DNA of 64,000 nucleotides from NCBI GenBank assembly GCA_023264815.1, contig JAHFUZ010000009.1:62001-126000 (forward strand). The letters are read 5' to 3'. Of the stretch, positions 8,380-16,400 are shown one piece after another. The DNA comes from Arthrobacter sp. (GTDB lineage Bacteria; Actinomycetota; Actinomycetes; Actinomycetales; Micrococcaceae). Numbering within the stretch: the stretch's first letter is position 1; every line of letters starts with the position of its first letter. Made by a program: the position numbers and the translations under genes. The notes below the pieces were generated by a model. The model saw only the letters and a list, made by a program, of their open reading frames with translations, searched no databases and was not told where the DNA came from.

Positions 8380-9516
8380 TTACGGGGCTTCGTTGACGGG
8401 TGTGGACAGTGGGTTTAGGAAGTCGGTTGCCTGCAGCAGGCCCACCGGATGCCCGCCACCGAGAACCGGTGCCGTGGCAATGGGAAGGAGCGGTGACGCA
8501 TCAACGCCCAGCGCCTCAAGCAGCGTGACGGTGGCGGGCATCCGGGCGCGGTCGCCGCCGTCGGAAATTTTCACGGCAACGCCGCGGCCGTCCGGCAGGC
8601 CCACCAGCTGCACACCCTCAAACCCGTCCTTCGCCACGGAACCGGGAAGAAGCCGCATCAGCTCAGTGACGTCCCGGCGCTCGCCGGCCACCATGTCCGG
8701 GTGCTGCCGCATGGCGAGCCCGACGGCGGCTTCCGCCAGCAGCGGGGCGGTCCCGCCGTCGTCGGGGGTTCCATAAGTGGCGCCCGCTGGAACGGGAGCC
8801 GACACGGTTGCGGCGGCGGCTGCGATGGTGCCGAAAGCGCGGGCCATACCGCGGAGGGTCAGTGCGAACAGCGGGGTGCCGCAGCCGTCGGTGCTGAGGG
8901 CGAGGGGCTGTTCGCCGGTCAGGTCGGTGACGGTGGCGGCGACCAGCTGCTGCAGCGGGTGCGACGGGTCCAGGTAGCCCTTCACCGGCCAGCCGTTGAT
9001 GACGCAGGTGGCGGCCATGGCGGCGTGCTTGCCGGAGCAGTTCTGGGTCAGCTGGGTGGCGGCAAAGCCGGACCGCAGCCAGTCCTCGCGCTCGCCGGCG
9101 CCGTAGGGCAGGTCGGTGCTGTTTTCGAGGTTGTTGACGCTGAGCCCGTGCATGGCCAGGATCCGCTGGGTGCCGCCGCGGTGCTTGGCTCCGCCCGAGT
9201 GGCTGGCGGCAGCCAGGGCGAGCAGGTCCGCCGGGAGGTTCAGGCCGGCGCGGACCATGGCAACGGCCTGCAGCGGCTTGAGCGAGGAGCGCGGGTAGAA
9301 GGGTGCCAGGGGGTCCCCGGCGGTGGCCGCGACGGTGCCGTCCGCGGCGGTGGCGATGGCCGAGCCGTAGTGGACGCTTTCCACCAGGCCGTCACGGGTG
9401 GCAACAACCAGGGGTGCGTGCTGCGGGAGGGTTTCGGCGTTGATGTCGGTCCGGAATCCGCGTGCGGCCGCGCCGGGGGCAGCGGCTTGGGCAGCGGGAA
9501 GGGCAGGGGCAGGCAT
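8380..9516 (-). CDS. Asparaginase II family protein (Rhizobium ReAV-type)
   Basis: The 378-residue protein belongs to the asparaginase II family (Pfam 06089), unrelated to the E. coli AnsA/AnsB fold. The beta-lactamase-like active-site motif PRSSLKPLQ (Ser and Lys, about residues 74-82) is present, with the conserved ASHSGG and NCSGKHAAM motifs further on. It hydrolyses asparagine to aspartate and ammonia, feeding the aspartase encoded 6 bp downstream. The first 20 residues are an Ala/Pro-rich stretch without a convincing signal peptide, so a cytoplasmic enzyme is likely. It follows the FadR regulator by 22 bp in the same operon. Confidence 0.88.
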   Translation of the reverse strand: MPAPALPAAQAAAPGAAARGFRTDINAETLPQHAPLVVATRDGLVESVHYGSAIATAADGTVAATAGDPLAPFYPRSSLKPLQAVAMVRAGLNLPADLLALAAASHSGGAKHRGGTQRILAMHGLSVNNLENSTDLPYGAGEREDWLRSGFAATQLTQNCSGKHAAMAATCVINGWPVKGYLDPSHPLQQLVAATVTDLTGEQPLALSTDGCGTPLFALTLRGMARAFGTIAAAAATVSAPVPAGATYGTPDDGGTAPLLAEAAVGLAMRQHPDMVAGERRDVTELMRLLPGSVAKDGFEGVQLVGLPDGRGVAVKISDGGDRARMPATVTLLEALGVDASPLLPIATAPVLGGGHPVGLLQATDFLNPLSTPVNEAP

Positions 9517-9538
9517 GGAGTCCTAAAGGTGGTGGTGA

Positions 9539-10243
9539 CTACTTGTTGAGGATGGAATCGAGGGCGACGCCCACGGCGCGCAGGTGCTCGGCCATGGCGC
9601 TGCTGGCTGCGTCGGCGGAACCTGCTTCGATGGCGGCGAGGATCCGCTGGTGCTCGGCGTCGGAGGCGTGCTGGCGGTCGGCCACCATGTTCAGCGTTTC
9701 CGACTGGAAAGCCAGGGCGCCCCGGATGTCTGCTACCACGCTGGCGAACACCTTGTTGCCGCTGGCCCGGGCGATGGCGGCGTGGAAGCTGGAATCCAGG
9801 GCAACCCAGGACTCGGGGTCCGTTTCGGTGATCATGGCGGCGACGATGTGCCGCATCGTCTCGAGTTCCTCATCGGTCCGCCGCTGGGCAGCGAGTCCAG
9901 CGGCGGGGACCTCGATGTGGGGCCGGGCCTCGGTGAGGTCCCGGGCGGAGTACTGCCCGAGGGTCAGGTCGTTGGCCACCTTGTCCGCCACCACAAAGGT
10001 TCCCTTGCCTGTCTTGGTGACGGTCAGGCCCAGGGCGGTGCAGGAGCGGAGGGCTTCGCGGATGACCGAGCGGCTGACCCCGTACTGCTGCGACAGCATG
10101 GCCTCGGAGCTGAGCTTCCCGCCCACCGCCACCTTTCCGGACTCGATGTCGGCGCGCACCGCGTTGAACACCGCTTCGGCGGCGCTTAGGCGGGCAAGCG
10201 GGGCCGCAGGCTGTCCTGCTGTCCGGCTGTCTGACAGGTTCAC
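9539..10243 (-). CDS. FadR-subfamily GntR regulator of the asparagine operon
   Basis: Starting at GTG 10243, the 234-residue product has an N-terminal winged HTH (about residues 22-85, with LSSEAMLSQQYGVSRSVIREALR) and a C-terminal FCD helical ligand domain with metal-binding-type positions (HIEVPAAGLAAQR, HAAIARASGN, AEHQRILAAI). The in-frame TTG at 10279 was not chosen, because that TTG begins the -35 hexamer TTGACA. GTG 10243 lies 7 nt after a CATATT -10, so the mRNA is probably leaderless. It is first in the operon with asparaginase, aspartase and permease, and probably represses that operon in response to aspartate or asparagine. Confidence 0.87.
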   Translation of the reverse strand: MNLSDSRTAGQPAAPLARLSAAEAVFNAVRADIESGKVAVGGKLSSEAMLSQQYGVSRSVIREALRSCTALGLTVTKTGKGTFVVADKVANDLTLGQYSARDLTEARPHIEVPAAGLAAQRRTDEELETMRHIVAAMITETDPESWVALDSSFHAAIARASGNKVFASVVADIRGALAFQSETLNMVADRQHASDAEHQRILAAIEAGSADAASSAMAEHLRAVGVALDSILNK

Positions 10244-10279
10244 GCTTTCAAATATGGCACCGGTCACAGTGCATGTCAA
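10227..10279 (-). promoter_or_regulatory. Promoter and candidate operator of the asparagine operon
   Basis: On the minus strand, a perfect -35 TTGACA (10279-10274) is followed after 17 bp by CATATT (10256-10251), then 7 nt to GTG 10243. An 11-bp perfect palindrome CTGTCAGACAG (10237-10227) covers codons 3-6, a plausible autoregulatory FadR-type site just downstream of the transcription start. The promoter assignment separates this operon from the sigma-factor operon ending at 10289. Confidence 0.6.
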
Positions 10280-10288
10280 GCGCCCGCA

Positions 10289-10561
10289 TCACCCGCGGCC
10301 CAGACGCCGCAGCGCCGGGCCGGGGTTTACGCCGTCGTCGGCAGCCGTGAGCAGCAGCAGCGAACGCGCTTCTTCGAAGCAGGCGCTGCAGCCCGAGAGG
10401 TGCGCCCGGAGCGCCGGCATGCTGTCCGGCGATCCGCTCAACAGGGTCTCGACGTAGGTATCAACCGCGTCGAAGCAGTCGTTGCAGGAAAGCCACGGCT
10501 CAGCCGCCAGGGTGAGCCGGCGCACTGATTCCGGGGTCAGGTTTCGGCGGTGCGTAGTCAT
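10289..10561 (-). CDS. Zinc-finger anti-sigma-like protein
   Basis: This 90-residue protein has a Cys-x2-Cys pair (LSCNDCFD, about residues 25-28) and an H-x3-C-x2-C motif (AHLSGCSACFEEA, about 54-61), the pattern of zinc-binding anti-sigma domains. It has no membrane segment, so it would be a soluble, possibly redox-sensing, partner. It overlaps the sigma factor gene by 4 bp (ATGA), the normal arrangement for sigma/anti-sigma pairs. Binding to the neighbouring sigma factor is inferred from this context. Confidence 0.78.
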   Translation of the reverse strand: MTTHRRNLTPESVRRLTLAAEPWLSCNDCFDAVDTYVETLLSGSPDSMPALRAHLSGCSACFEEARSLLLLTAADDGVNPGPALRRLGRG

Positions 10562-11229
10562 GAGATCACTCTCGGTGTGGTTGGTGCAGCGGGGAGGAAG
10601 CCGGCGAGCGTGAGGTGCGCCCTGAGCCGGCCGCGGGCATCGTGAAGGGCCTTGTAGAGGGCGTTGCGGGTGGTGCCCAGGCGGTCTGCCAGCACATCGA
10701 TGGGCACCTCGTCCACGAGCAGCGCCAGCACCACCAGGCGCTGGTGGGGTGTGAGCGCTTCATCGATTGCGTGTCCGACGGCGGCGGAAAGTTCTGTGCC
10801 CTCGACCAGTTGCTCGGGGGAGCTTTGGGCTGCCGGCCTCTCCAGGACCGAGTCAAGGTTGAGGTCGCGGTGGCGCCACATGTTCCGCCGCACCTCGACG
10901 GCGGCGTGCAGGATGCCGAACTTGTACGCCCACGTGGTGAACCTGCTGCGGCCCTCGAAGCTGGACAGTTTGCCGAGGACGTCCACCATGGCCTCGTCGG
11001 CTGCCTGGTTCACCAGCTCGTCCACGCGGACGGCGCCGATGGCCGGCAGTCCGTAATACATCTGCGATACCTGGTGCCGGGTTGCCTTGACCAGGAGCTG
11101 GTGGAGCTCCAGCAGTGCCGCCTCGTGGCCAGGGCCCGGTGTGCTGAGGAGTGTCACCCAGTCCGGGTCCGGAGGCCTGGGACGCGCTTCCTGCGTGTCC
11201 GCGAGCTCGGGGCCGTCCAGCGTGGCCAT
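10558..11229 (-). CDS. ECF-type RNA polymerase sigma factor
   Basis: This 223-residue protein has sigma region 2 (about residues 45-115, with the conserved FEGRSRFTTWAYKFG core that opens the -10 element) and region 4 (about 150-210, with an HTH in LADRLGTTRNALYKALHDARGRLR). There are no regions 1 or 3, as in ECF sigma factors. It is the second gene of a three-gene operon, 4 bp after a small protein and overlapping a zinc-finger protein. Two divergent promoters upstream of the operon share identical hexamers (GGTAAGA, 16 bp, CACTAA) and are candidate targets, implying autoregulation. Confidence 0.88.
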   Translation of the reverse strand: MATLDGPELADTQEARPRPPDPDWVTLLSTPGPGHEAALLELHQLLVKATRHQVSQMYYGLPAIGAVRVDELVNQAADEAMVDVLGKLSSFEGRSRFTTWAYKFGILHAAVEVRRNMWRHRDLNLDSVLERPAAQSSPEQLVEGTELSAAVGHAIDEALTPHQRLVVLALLVDEVPIDVLADRLGTTRNALYKALHDARGRLRAHLTLAGFLPAAPTTPRVIS

Positions 11230-11233
11230 GCGA

Positions 11234-11482
11234 TCACTCCCATCCGCTAAGGTCGTCCACGGGCCCGGCGATGCGGACCGCCAATTCCGGCGGACATCCC
11301 TTGTCCACCAGTTTGAGTAGCTCGTGGATGTCCACTCCCCGGGTGGCTGCCATGCGTGACGCCAGACTAGCAGGGAACCCTGCCTCGATCAGGAGCCGCC
11401 CGCGCCAGGCGACGATTGCGTCCCACTCGTTTCGGGGCGATCCGGCCCCTGTCTGTGCTTCTACTTCCCGCTGAGTGTTCAT
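11234..11482 (-). CDS. Small protein of the sigma operon, unknown function
   Basis: This 82-residue protein has no recognised domain. It is helical and charged, with the segment EWDAIVAWRGRLLIEAGFPASLASRMA followed by VDIHELLKLVDKGCPPELAVRIAGP. It has one Cys, no signal peptide and no membrane helix. It leads the sigma/anti-sigma operon, 4 bp before the sigma gene. The ATG at 11482 lies 6 nt after the CACTAA -10, so it is probably translated from a leaderless mRNA. A regulatory role together with the sigma factor is a guess from position. Confidence 0.75.
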   Translation of the reverse strand: MNTQREVEAQTGAGSPRNEWDAIVAWRGRLLIEAGFPASLASRMAATRGVDIHELLKLVDKGCPPELAVRIAGPVDDLSGWE

Positions 11483-11488
11483 ACCCCT

Positions 11489-11517
11489 TTAGTGTCATCC
11501 CGGCCGCCGCTCTTACC
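11489..11517 (-). promoter_or_regulatory. Sigma-operon promoter, GGTAAGA-N16-CACTAA
   Basis: Minus strand: GGTAAGA (11517-11511), 16-bp spacer, CACTAA (11494-11489), then 6 nt to the ATG of the small leading gene. The same two hexamers with the same spacing occur on the other strand at 11562-11590. They do not resemble housekeeping TTGACA/TATAAT. Recognition by the local ECF sigma factor is inferred. Confidence 0.6.
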
Positions 11518-11561
11518 GGCGTTCGGGGAGTTGGGAGCCGAAAAGATTTCCGGCTGGAGGG

Positions 11562-11590
11562 GGTAAGAACCGGGCGCTGGGTGCCACTAA
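11562..11590 (+). promoter_or_regulatory. Divergent promoter, GGTAAGA-N16-CACTAA
   Basis: Plus strand: GGTAAGA (11562-11568), 16-bp spacer, CACTAA (11585-11590), placed 40 bp before the GTG of the exported helical protein. The identity of both elements and of the spacing with the sigma-operon promoter indicates a shared sigma factor. Confidence 0.6.
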
Positions 11591-11630
11591 TGTGCCATGG
11601 GCGCCCGCCCATAGGAAAGGAGATTCCACC

Positions 11631-12353
11631 GTGGAAACCATGACATCCCGCCGGCGGCCCAAGCTCGCCGTCGTGTTTGCCCTGCTGGCTGTTTCAGGCG
11701 GCCTGACAGCTGCCTATTCCGTGGGAGGGGCGCCTGCGCAGCCCACATTCCAGGAGGCTGCAGCAGTATCCATGGCCCACAACCATGGTTCCGGCAACTC
11801 CAATTCGGTGCCCGCCGCACAGCTTGAGCTGCGCCAGGCCATGCGGACGCTGTGGGCGCAGCACATGGAATGGACGCGCCTCGCAGTGGTTAATTTCGCT
11901 TCCGGATCGGCCGGCTTCGACACCACGGCGGGCCGGCTGCTGCAGAACCAGTCGGACATCGGCAATGCCATCAAGCCGTTTTACGGTGAGGCTGCCGGCG
12001 CCCGGTTGACCACCCTGCTGCAGCAGCACATCACAGAATTCGTTGGCCTGTTCCAGGCTGCCAAGGCCCAGGATGCTGCGGCCCTTGACTCGGCCAAGGC
12101 TGCCGTTTACGCCAACGCCCAGGAAATCGCCGATTTCCTTGCCGGGGCCAACCCCCTGAACTGGAGCCAGGAAGAGATGCGCTCCATGATGAAGGAGCAC
12201 ATCGACCAGACCATCTCCTACGGCAGCGCTGAACTGAACGGACGGTATGCCGAAGGCATTGCCACCTATGACCTCGCCGAACAGCACATGCTGATGATGG
12301 CCGACGAGCTCAGCGACGGCATCATCAACGCGTTCCCCGGCAAGTTCCGCTGA
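11631..12353 (+). CDS. Exported His-containing helical protein, unknown function
   Basis: This 240-residue product starts at GTG 11631, chosen because AAAGGAG lies 8 nt upstream; the in-frame upstream ATG at 11592 overlaps the promoter. The N-terminus has basic residues followed by a hydrophobic segment (LAVVFALLAVSGGLTAAYSV), a signal peptide or anchor. After a short His/Asn-rich linker (MAHNHGSGNSN) come four predicted helices, each with a conserved-looking histidine: LWAQHMEWTR, LQQHITEFVG, MKEHIDQTIS, AEQHMLMMAD. This suggests a metal-binding four-helix bundle at the outer face of the membrane. It shares promoter hexamers with the divergent sigma operon. No known enzyme family was recognised. 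Confidence 0.75.
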   Translation: METMTSRRRPKLAVVFALLAVSGGLTAAYSVGGAPAQPTFQEAAAVSMAHNHGSGNSNSVPAAQLELRQAMRTLWAQHMEWTRLAVVNFASGSAGFDTTAGRLLQNQSDIGNAIKPFYGEAAGARLTTLLQQHITEFVGLFQAAKAQDAAALDSAKAAVYANAQEIADFLAGANPLNWSQEEMRSMMKEHIDQTISYGSAELNGRYAEGIATYDLAEQHMLMMADELSDGIINAFPGKFR

Positions 12354-12363
12354 CCTAGTTATC

Positions 12364-12451
12364 GGTACGTTCGTGCCGCTTTACCACTGTCTGTCGACAC
12401 CCAAGCCGGCGTCAGCTCCGACTAAGTGGCAGAACGGCACGATCGTACCTA
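12364..12451. repeat. Paired palindrome, left copy (shared with hipBA promoter)
   Basis: Two near-palindromic 14-mers, GGTACGTTCGTGCC (12364-12377) and GGCACGATCGTACC (12436-12449), are 72 bp apart start to start and inverted relative to each other. The second lies in AACGGCACGATCGTACCTA (12433-12451), a 19-bp sequence that recurs exactly at 25163-25181 in front of hipB. The first also recurs with one change at 25095-25108. It lies between the exported protein and the polysaccharide deacetylase gene. Confidence 0.7.
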
Positions 12452-12521
12452 CGGGAGGGTTGGGCGGGAGCCGGGTCTTTCTGCCCTTCCGGCACTGGCT
12501 GCGGTCCTGTCAGTGTGAACC

Positions 12522-13412
12522 ATGAGCCCCGTCTCCGGCTGGAACCGCCGAGTGGTGGCCGCGATACTGGCGGCCCTGCTGGTGGTTGCCGTCATCGTGG
12601 TGGCAGTGGTGCTGTCCGGCCCACCGCAGGCGGGCGGACCGCCGTCGGAAGTTTCCGCTTCGCCCAGTGCCGCGCCCTCTGCCGGCGAAACCGCCGCAGT
12701 CCCGACCGCGACGGCGGAACCTGGCACCGCTGAGCCGACGCCCCCGGTCACTCCCCAACCGCCGCCGGCAGCGCCGTTCCCGCCGGCCTTGCTGGGGCAG
12801 GATGTTGAGGTGCTGCCGGGTGCCGGCCGGGTGGTTGCCCTGACGTTCGACGCCGGCGCCAACTCGGCGGGACTGCCCAGGATCCTGCAGGGGCTGGCCA
12901 ACGCAGGGGTTCCGGCGTCGTTCTTTTTGACCGGTAACTGGGCGGCCGCGAACCCTGCGGGCGTGTCGGCGATCGCGTCCGCAGGGCACCGCGTGGGCAA
13001 CCACTCCATGACGCACCCCGGTTTCACCGGACTTCCGGATGATGGCGTGGCGGCGGAGGTGCGTGGCGCGGAACAGGCCATCCGTGCCGCCGGTGCTGAC
13101 CCGGTGCCGTTCTTCCGCTTCCCCTTCGGCGAGCGGGACGCCCGCACCATCGCGGCCGTGAACAACCTCGGTTACGTGCCGGTGCGGTGGACGGTGGACA
13201 CCCTCGGCTGGAAGGGAACCAGCGGCGGCATCACCGCCCAGCAGGTGGCGGACCGGGTGCTGTCCGCCCTGCAGCCCGGAGAGATTGTCCTGATGCACAT
13301 CGGGTCAAACCCCGCCGACGGCACCACCCTTGACGCCGACGCCCTGCCGCAGATCATCGACCGGGTGCGGCAGGCCGGGTACGGGTTCGTGACTCTGGAC
13401 AGCCTGCTTTAG
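12522..13412 (+). CDS. Membrane-anchored polysaccharide deacetylase (NodB domain)
   Basis: This 296-residue protein has an N-terminal membrane anchor (about residues 9-27, VVAAILAALLVVAVIVVAVVL), a Pro/Ala/Thr-rich extracellular linker (about 28-90) and a NodB domain (about 100-295). Motif 1 reads TFDAG rather than the usual TFDDG, so the catalytic Asp is kept but the second metal-ligand Asp is Ala. Motif 2 is HSMTH (two metal His) and motif 3 RFPFG, and a late motif is IVLMHIG. The family removes acetyl groups from peptidoglycan or other amino sugars. It lies just left of the restriction island, with the paired palindrome upstream. Confidence 0.88.
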   Translation: MSPVSGWNRRVVAAILAALLVVAVIVVAVVLSGPPQAGGPPSEVSASPSAAPSAGETAAVPTATAEPGTAEPTPPVTPQPPPAAPFPPALLGQDVEVLPGAGRVVALTFDAGANSAGLPRILQGLANAGVPASFFLTGNWAAANPAGVSAIASAGHRVGNHSMTHPGFTGLPDDGVAAEVRGAEQAIRAAGADPVPFFRFPFGERDARTIAAVNNLGYVPVRWTVDTLGWKGTSGGITAQQVADRVLSALQPGEIVLMHIGSNPADGTTLDADALPQIIDRVRQAGYGFVTLDSLL

Positions 13413-13439
13413 GCGGGCGGCGGCTGCGGCCGGCAGGAC

Positions 13440-16400
13440 TCAGCCCACCCGGGCCCGGTCCTCGATGGAACGCAGGATGCCGAACAGTTTCACTACCCTG
13501 TCGTCGCCAAAGAGAATGTCCGGGCCGGATGGCGCCAGTTCGTTGTACGGGGAATCGAAGAGCGCAGCGGGGGCAACTTTGCCGTTCTCCACCAGATGCG
13601 AGGTCAGGACCTGGAGGAAGTCGAGTTGCTGGGCCGTCAGCGTGGTTCCGGCAACAAATTCCGCCAGGGCTTCCTCAACGGCGTCGCGGTCCAGCCCCAC
13701 CAGCGACCGGACGTAGAGGCCCAGCCCTTCAGTTGCCGCCCGGTCCAGGTCTTCCCGGGACCCTAGGCCGCTCTCCAGCAGGATGCGTTCCAGCTCCGAG
13801 AGGTCCAGGGCAGTGAGCTGCTTGTTCCGGCGCAGGCGCTGGATGGTCGCGTGGTCCTGATGGGCGGCGAGGTAGAGGCGGATCTTGTCGCGGTACCGGG
13901 CCAGGTCGATGTGGCCGTTGGTGGCCCCGATGAGTTCGACCTCATCGAGTTCCCCGAGTTCGTCCTGGAAGTTCGTGTAGACGACGTTGCGCTTGCGCCT
14001 CTCGATGAGGTGGACCAGCTCCCGCAAACGAAGCCGGATGTCCTCCAGCCATTCGGCGGAGACGGACTCCCACTCGGCATCGTCCAGGATTGCCTCGATC
14101 AGCGGCAGTTGCGCTGCAATGGCAGGAACGTTTGGCTGGTCCTGGAGGGCTGCGGCCACGGCCTGGACTTTCTTCCGCAACGGTCCCAGCGGTTTGCCCT
14201 GAAGTGCTGCAAGCTCGGTCTGCAGGAGGAGGTAGTCAAAGCGCTTGGCTTCTTCTGTGTCCGGCAGCGCGCCGATGGAGGCGAGCCGGGCGATGTCCGT
14301 CTCGAGGGCGTCAAAGTCGTCGCCGGCCAGCGATTCCCATGCCGTAGGTTCGGTGAACCTGTCCACCCACTTGCGGGCCGGCTTGACCAGGAAGTTGTCC
14401 AGGGGCAGCCTGCCCACGGTGTGCCGCAAGGACTCCCGCAACTCAACAACAAACGGGGCACCCGAATCCCAGGCGAGATCCGCCGTCGTGCGCAGCAACT
14501 GGACCCGCGTGGCGAAAGTGCTTTCCGCGAGGGATTTGCCCAGGGACCCTTCGTTTCCGGGCATGCCGGCGTTGAAGTACTCGGCATTGCGGCAGAGATC
14601 GAAGATGAAGAAGTCCTTCTTGTCTTCGCCGGGCCCGAAGAGGTCCCGGCAGAGCCGCGTTCCCCGGCCCACCATCTGCCAGAACTTGGTTTTGGAGCGA
14701 ACCATTTTGAAGAAGACCAGGTTCACGGCCTCCGGGACGTCGATGCCGGTATCAAGCATGTCCACCGAGATGGCAATGTGCGGGTTCCCGTCCCGGCGCG
14801 AGAACTCGTCGATCAGGGTCTGCGCGTAGTTCACCTGGTACGTGACCACCCGGGCGAAGTGGCCTTTGAGGTGGGGATAGTTCTTGTCGAAGCGCCGTTC
14901 GATGAACTCGGCGTGCCGGTTGTTCTTGGCGAAGATGATGGTCTTGCCCAGGCGGTCCCCGCCGGCAACTTTGTGCCCGCGGGTCATGAGGACTTCCAGC
15001 GCCTTGTCCACGGTGTCCGTGTTGAAGAGCCAGGAATTTACGACGGCGGGATCAACCGTTTCGGGGATCTCGCCGTCCTCGTTCCAGTCGAGGTCGTCCC
15101 ACTGTTCCTTCTCGTGCTGCGGCAGGTCGTCGTAGGCGATTCCTTCGTACGGGAACTTGAGGGGAACCGGGACAACCCTCGGCGGAACGAGGTAGCTGGC
15201 CTCGATGGCTTCGTTGAGCTCGTAGGCGAACGTGGGCACGTTGTCCTCGATGCCGAACAGGCTGTAGGTGTTGCGGTCCACCTCGGATTGCGGCGTGGCG
15301 GTGAGGCCGATCAGCAGCGAGTCGAAGTACTCGAAGATGGCCTTGTACTTCTGGTAGATCGAGCGGTGGGCCTCGTCAACGATGATGAGGTCGTAATGGC
15401 CGATGCCGAACCTGCGCTGGCCCAGGCTTCCCTCGGTGTGGTTGATGAGGTTCATCATGGCGGGGTAGGTGGCCACGTGGATGCGGCTGTCCGCTTCCTC
15501 GCCGGAGCCCAGGATGACGGGCCCCGAGCCGGGCAGGTGGGTCTTGAACGCGTTGGCCGCCTGCTTCACGAGGGCCACCCGGTCGGCGAGGAACAGGACG
15601 CGCTTGGCCCAGTTGGCCTCCTGCAGGAGTTTGGTGAGGGCGACGACGGTACGCGTCTTGCCGGTACCGGTCGCCATCACCACCAGGGCCTTGCGCTCGT
15701 GCTGGTCCTCGTAGGCCTCGGTGACCGCGCGGATGGCATTGTGCTGGTACGGCCGCTCGACGATGGTGTTGTCGATCTGCTGCTGTGCCAGGGGCTTGCG
15801 GGTCTGCCGGCGGTTGACCATCAGCTGCAGCTGGTCCCGGGTGTGGAAACCCTGGACCGCACGCTCGGGATACATGGTGTCGTCCCAGATCCAGGTCTCG
15901 TAGCCGGAGGTGTAGTAGATGATGGGCCGCCTGTTGTATCGGAGCTCGAGGCAGTCGGCGTACAGCTTGGCCTGCTGCTTGCCCACGTGCGGATCCTTGG
16001 TGGTCCGTTTCGCCTCGACGACGGCCAGCGGCAGCCCGTCCGCACCCCAGAGGACGTAATCCACGTAGCCGACGCCACTCAGCGTGCCGCTGGCCGTGGG
16101 CATCGTATCCACCCTGAATTCGCGGTCCTCGGCATTGGACAACGGCCAGCCGGCCTCGTGGAGATCCAGGTCGATGAGGTGGCTGCGAGTCAGGGCCTCG
16201 TCGTAGTCGTGGTGATCCGGGACGGCCTGGTTCTGCTTCTTGGCGTCGGCAATTTCGGCCTGGAGCTGCTGGAGCTGGGCCGTGAGGTCCTCGTTGGCCG
16301 CTGCTGATTTGGCGAGAGCCTCGTCTTTGGACTTGAGCTCCGCCTCCAGCTTCTGGAGCTGCTCGGGCGATTGCTGCGGGGCCGGCGCCTTGGGCGCAGG

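Noticed and set aside
6664..8418. 584-codon open frame on the plus strand
   Set aside because: It is antisense to aspA and ansP, which are clear. The composition is Gly/Asp-rich shadow sequence.
13851..16307. 818-codon open frame on the plus strand
   Set aside because: It is fully antisense to hsdR, which has all its domain motifs. Long antisense frames are expected at this GC content.
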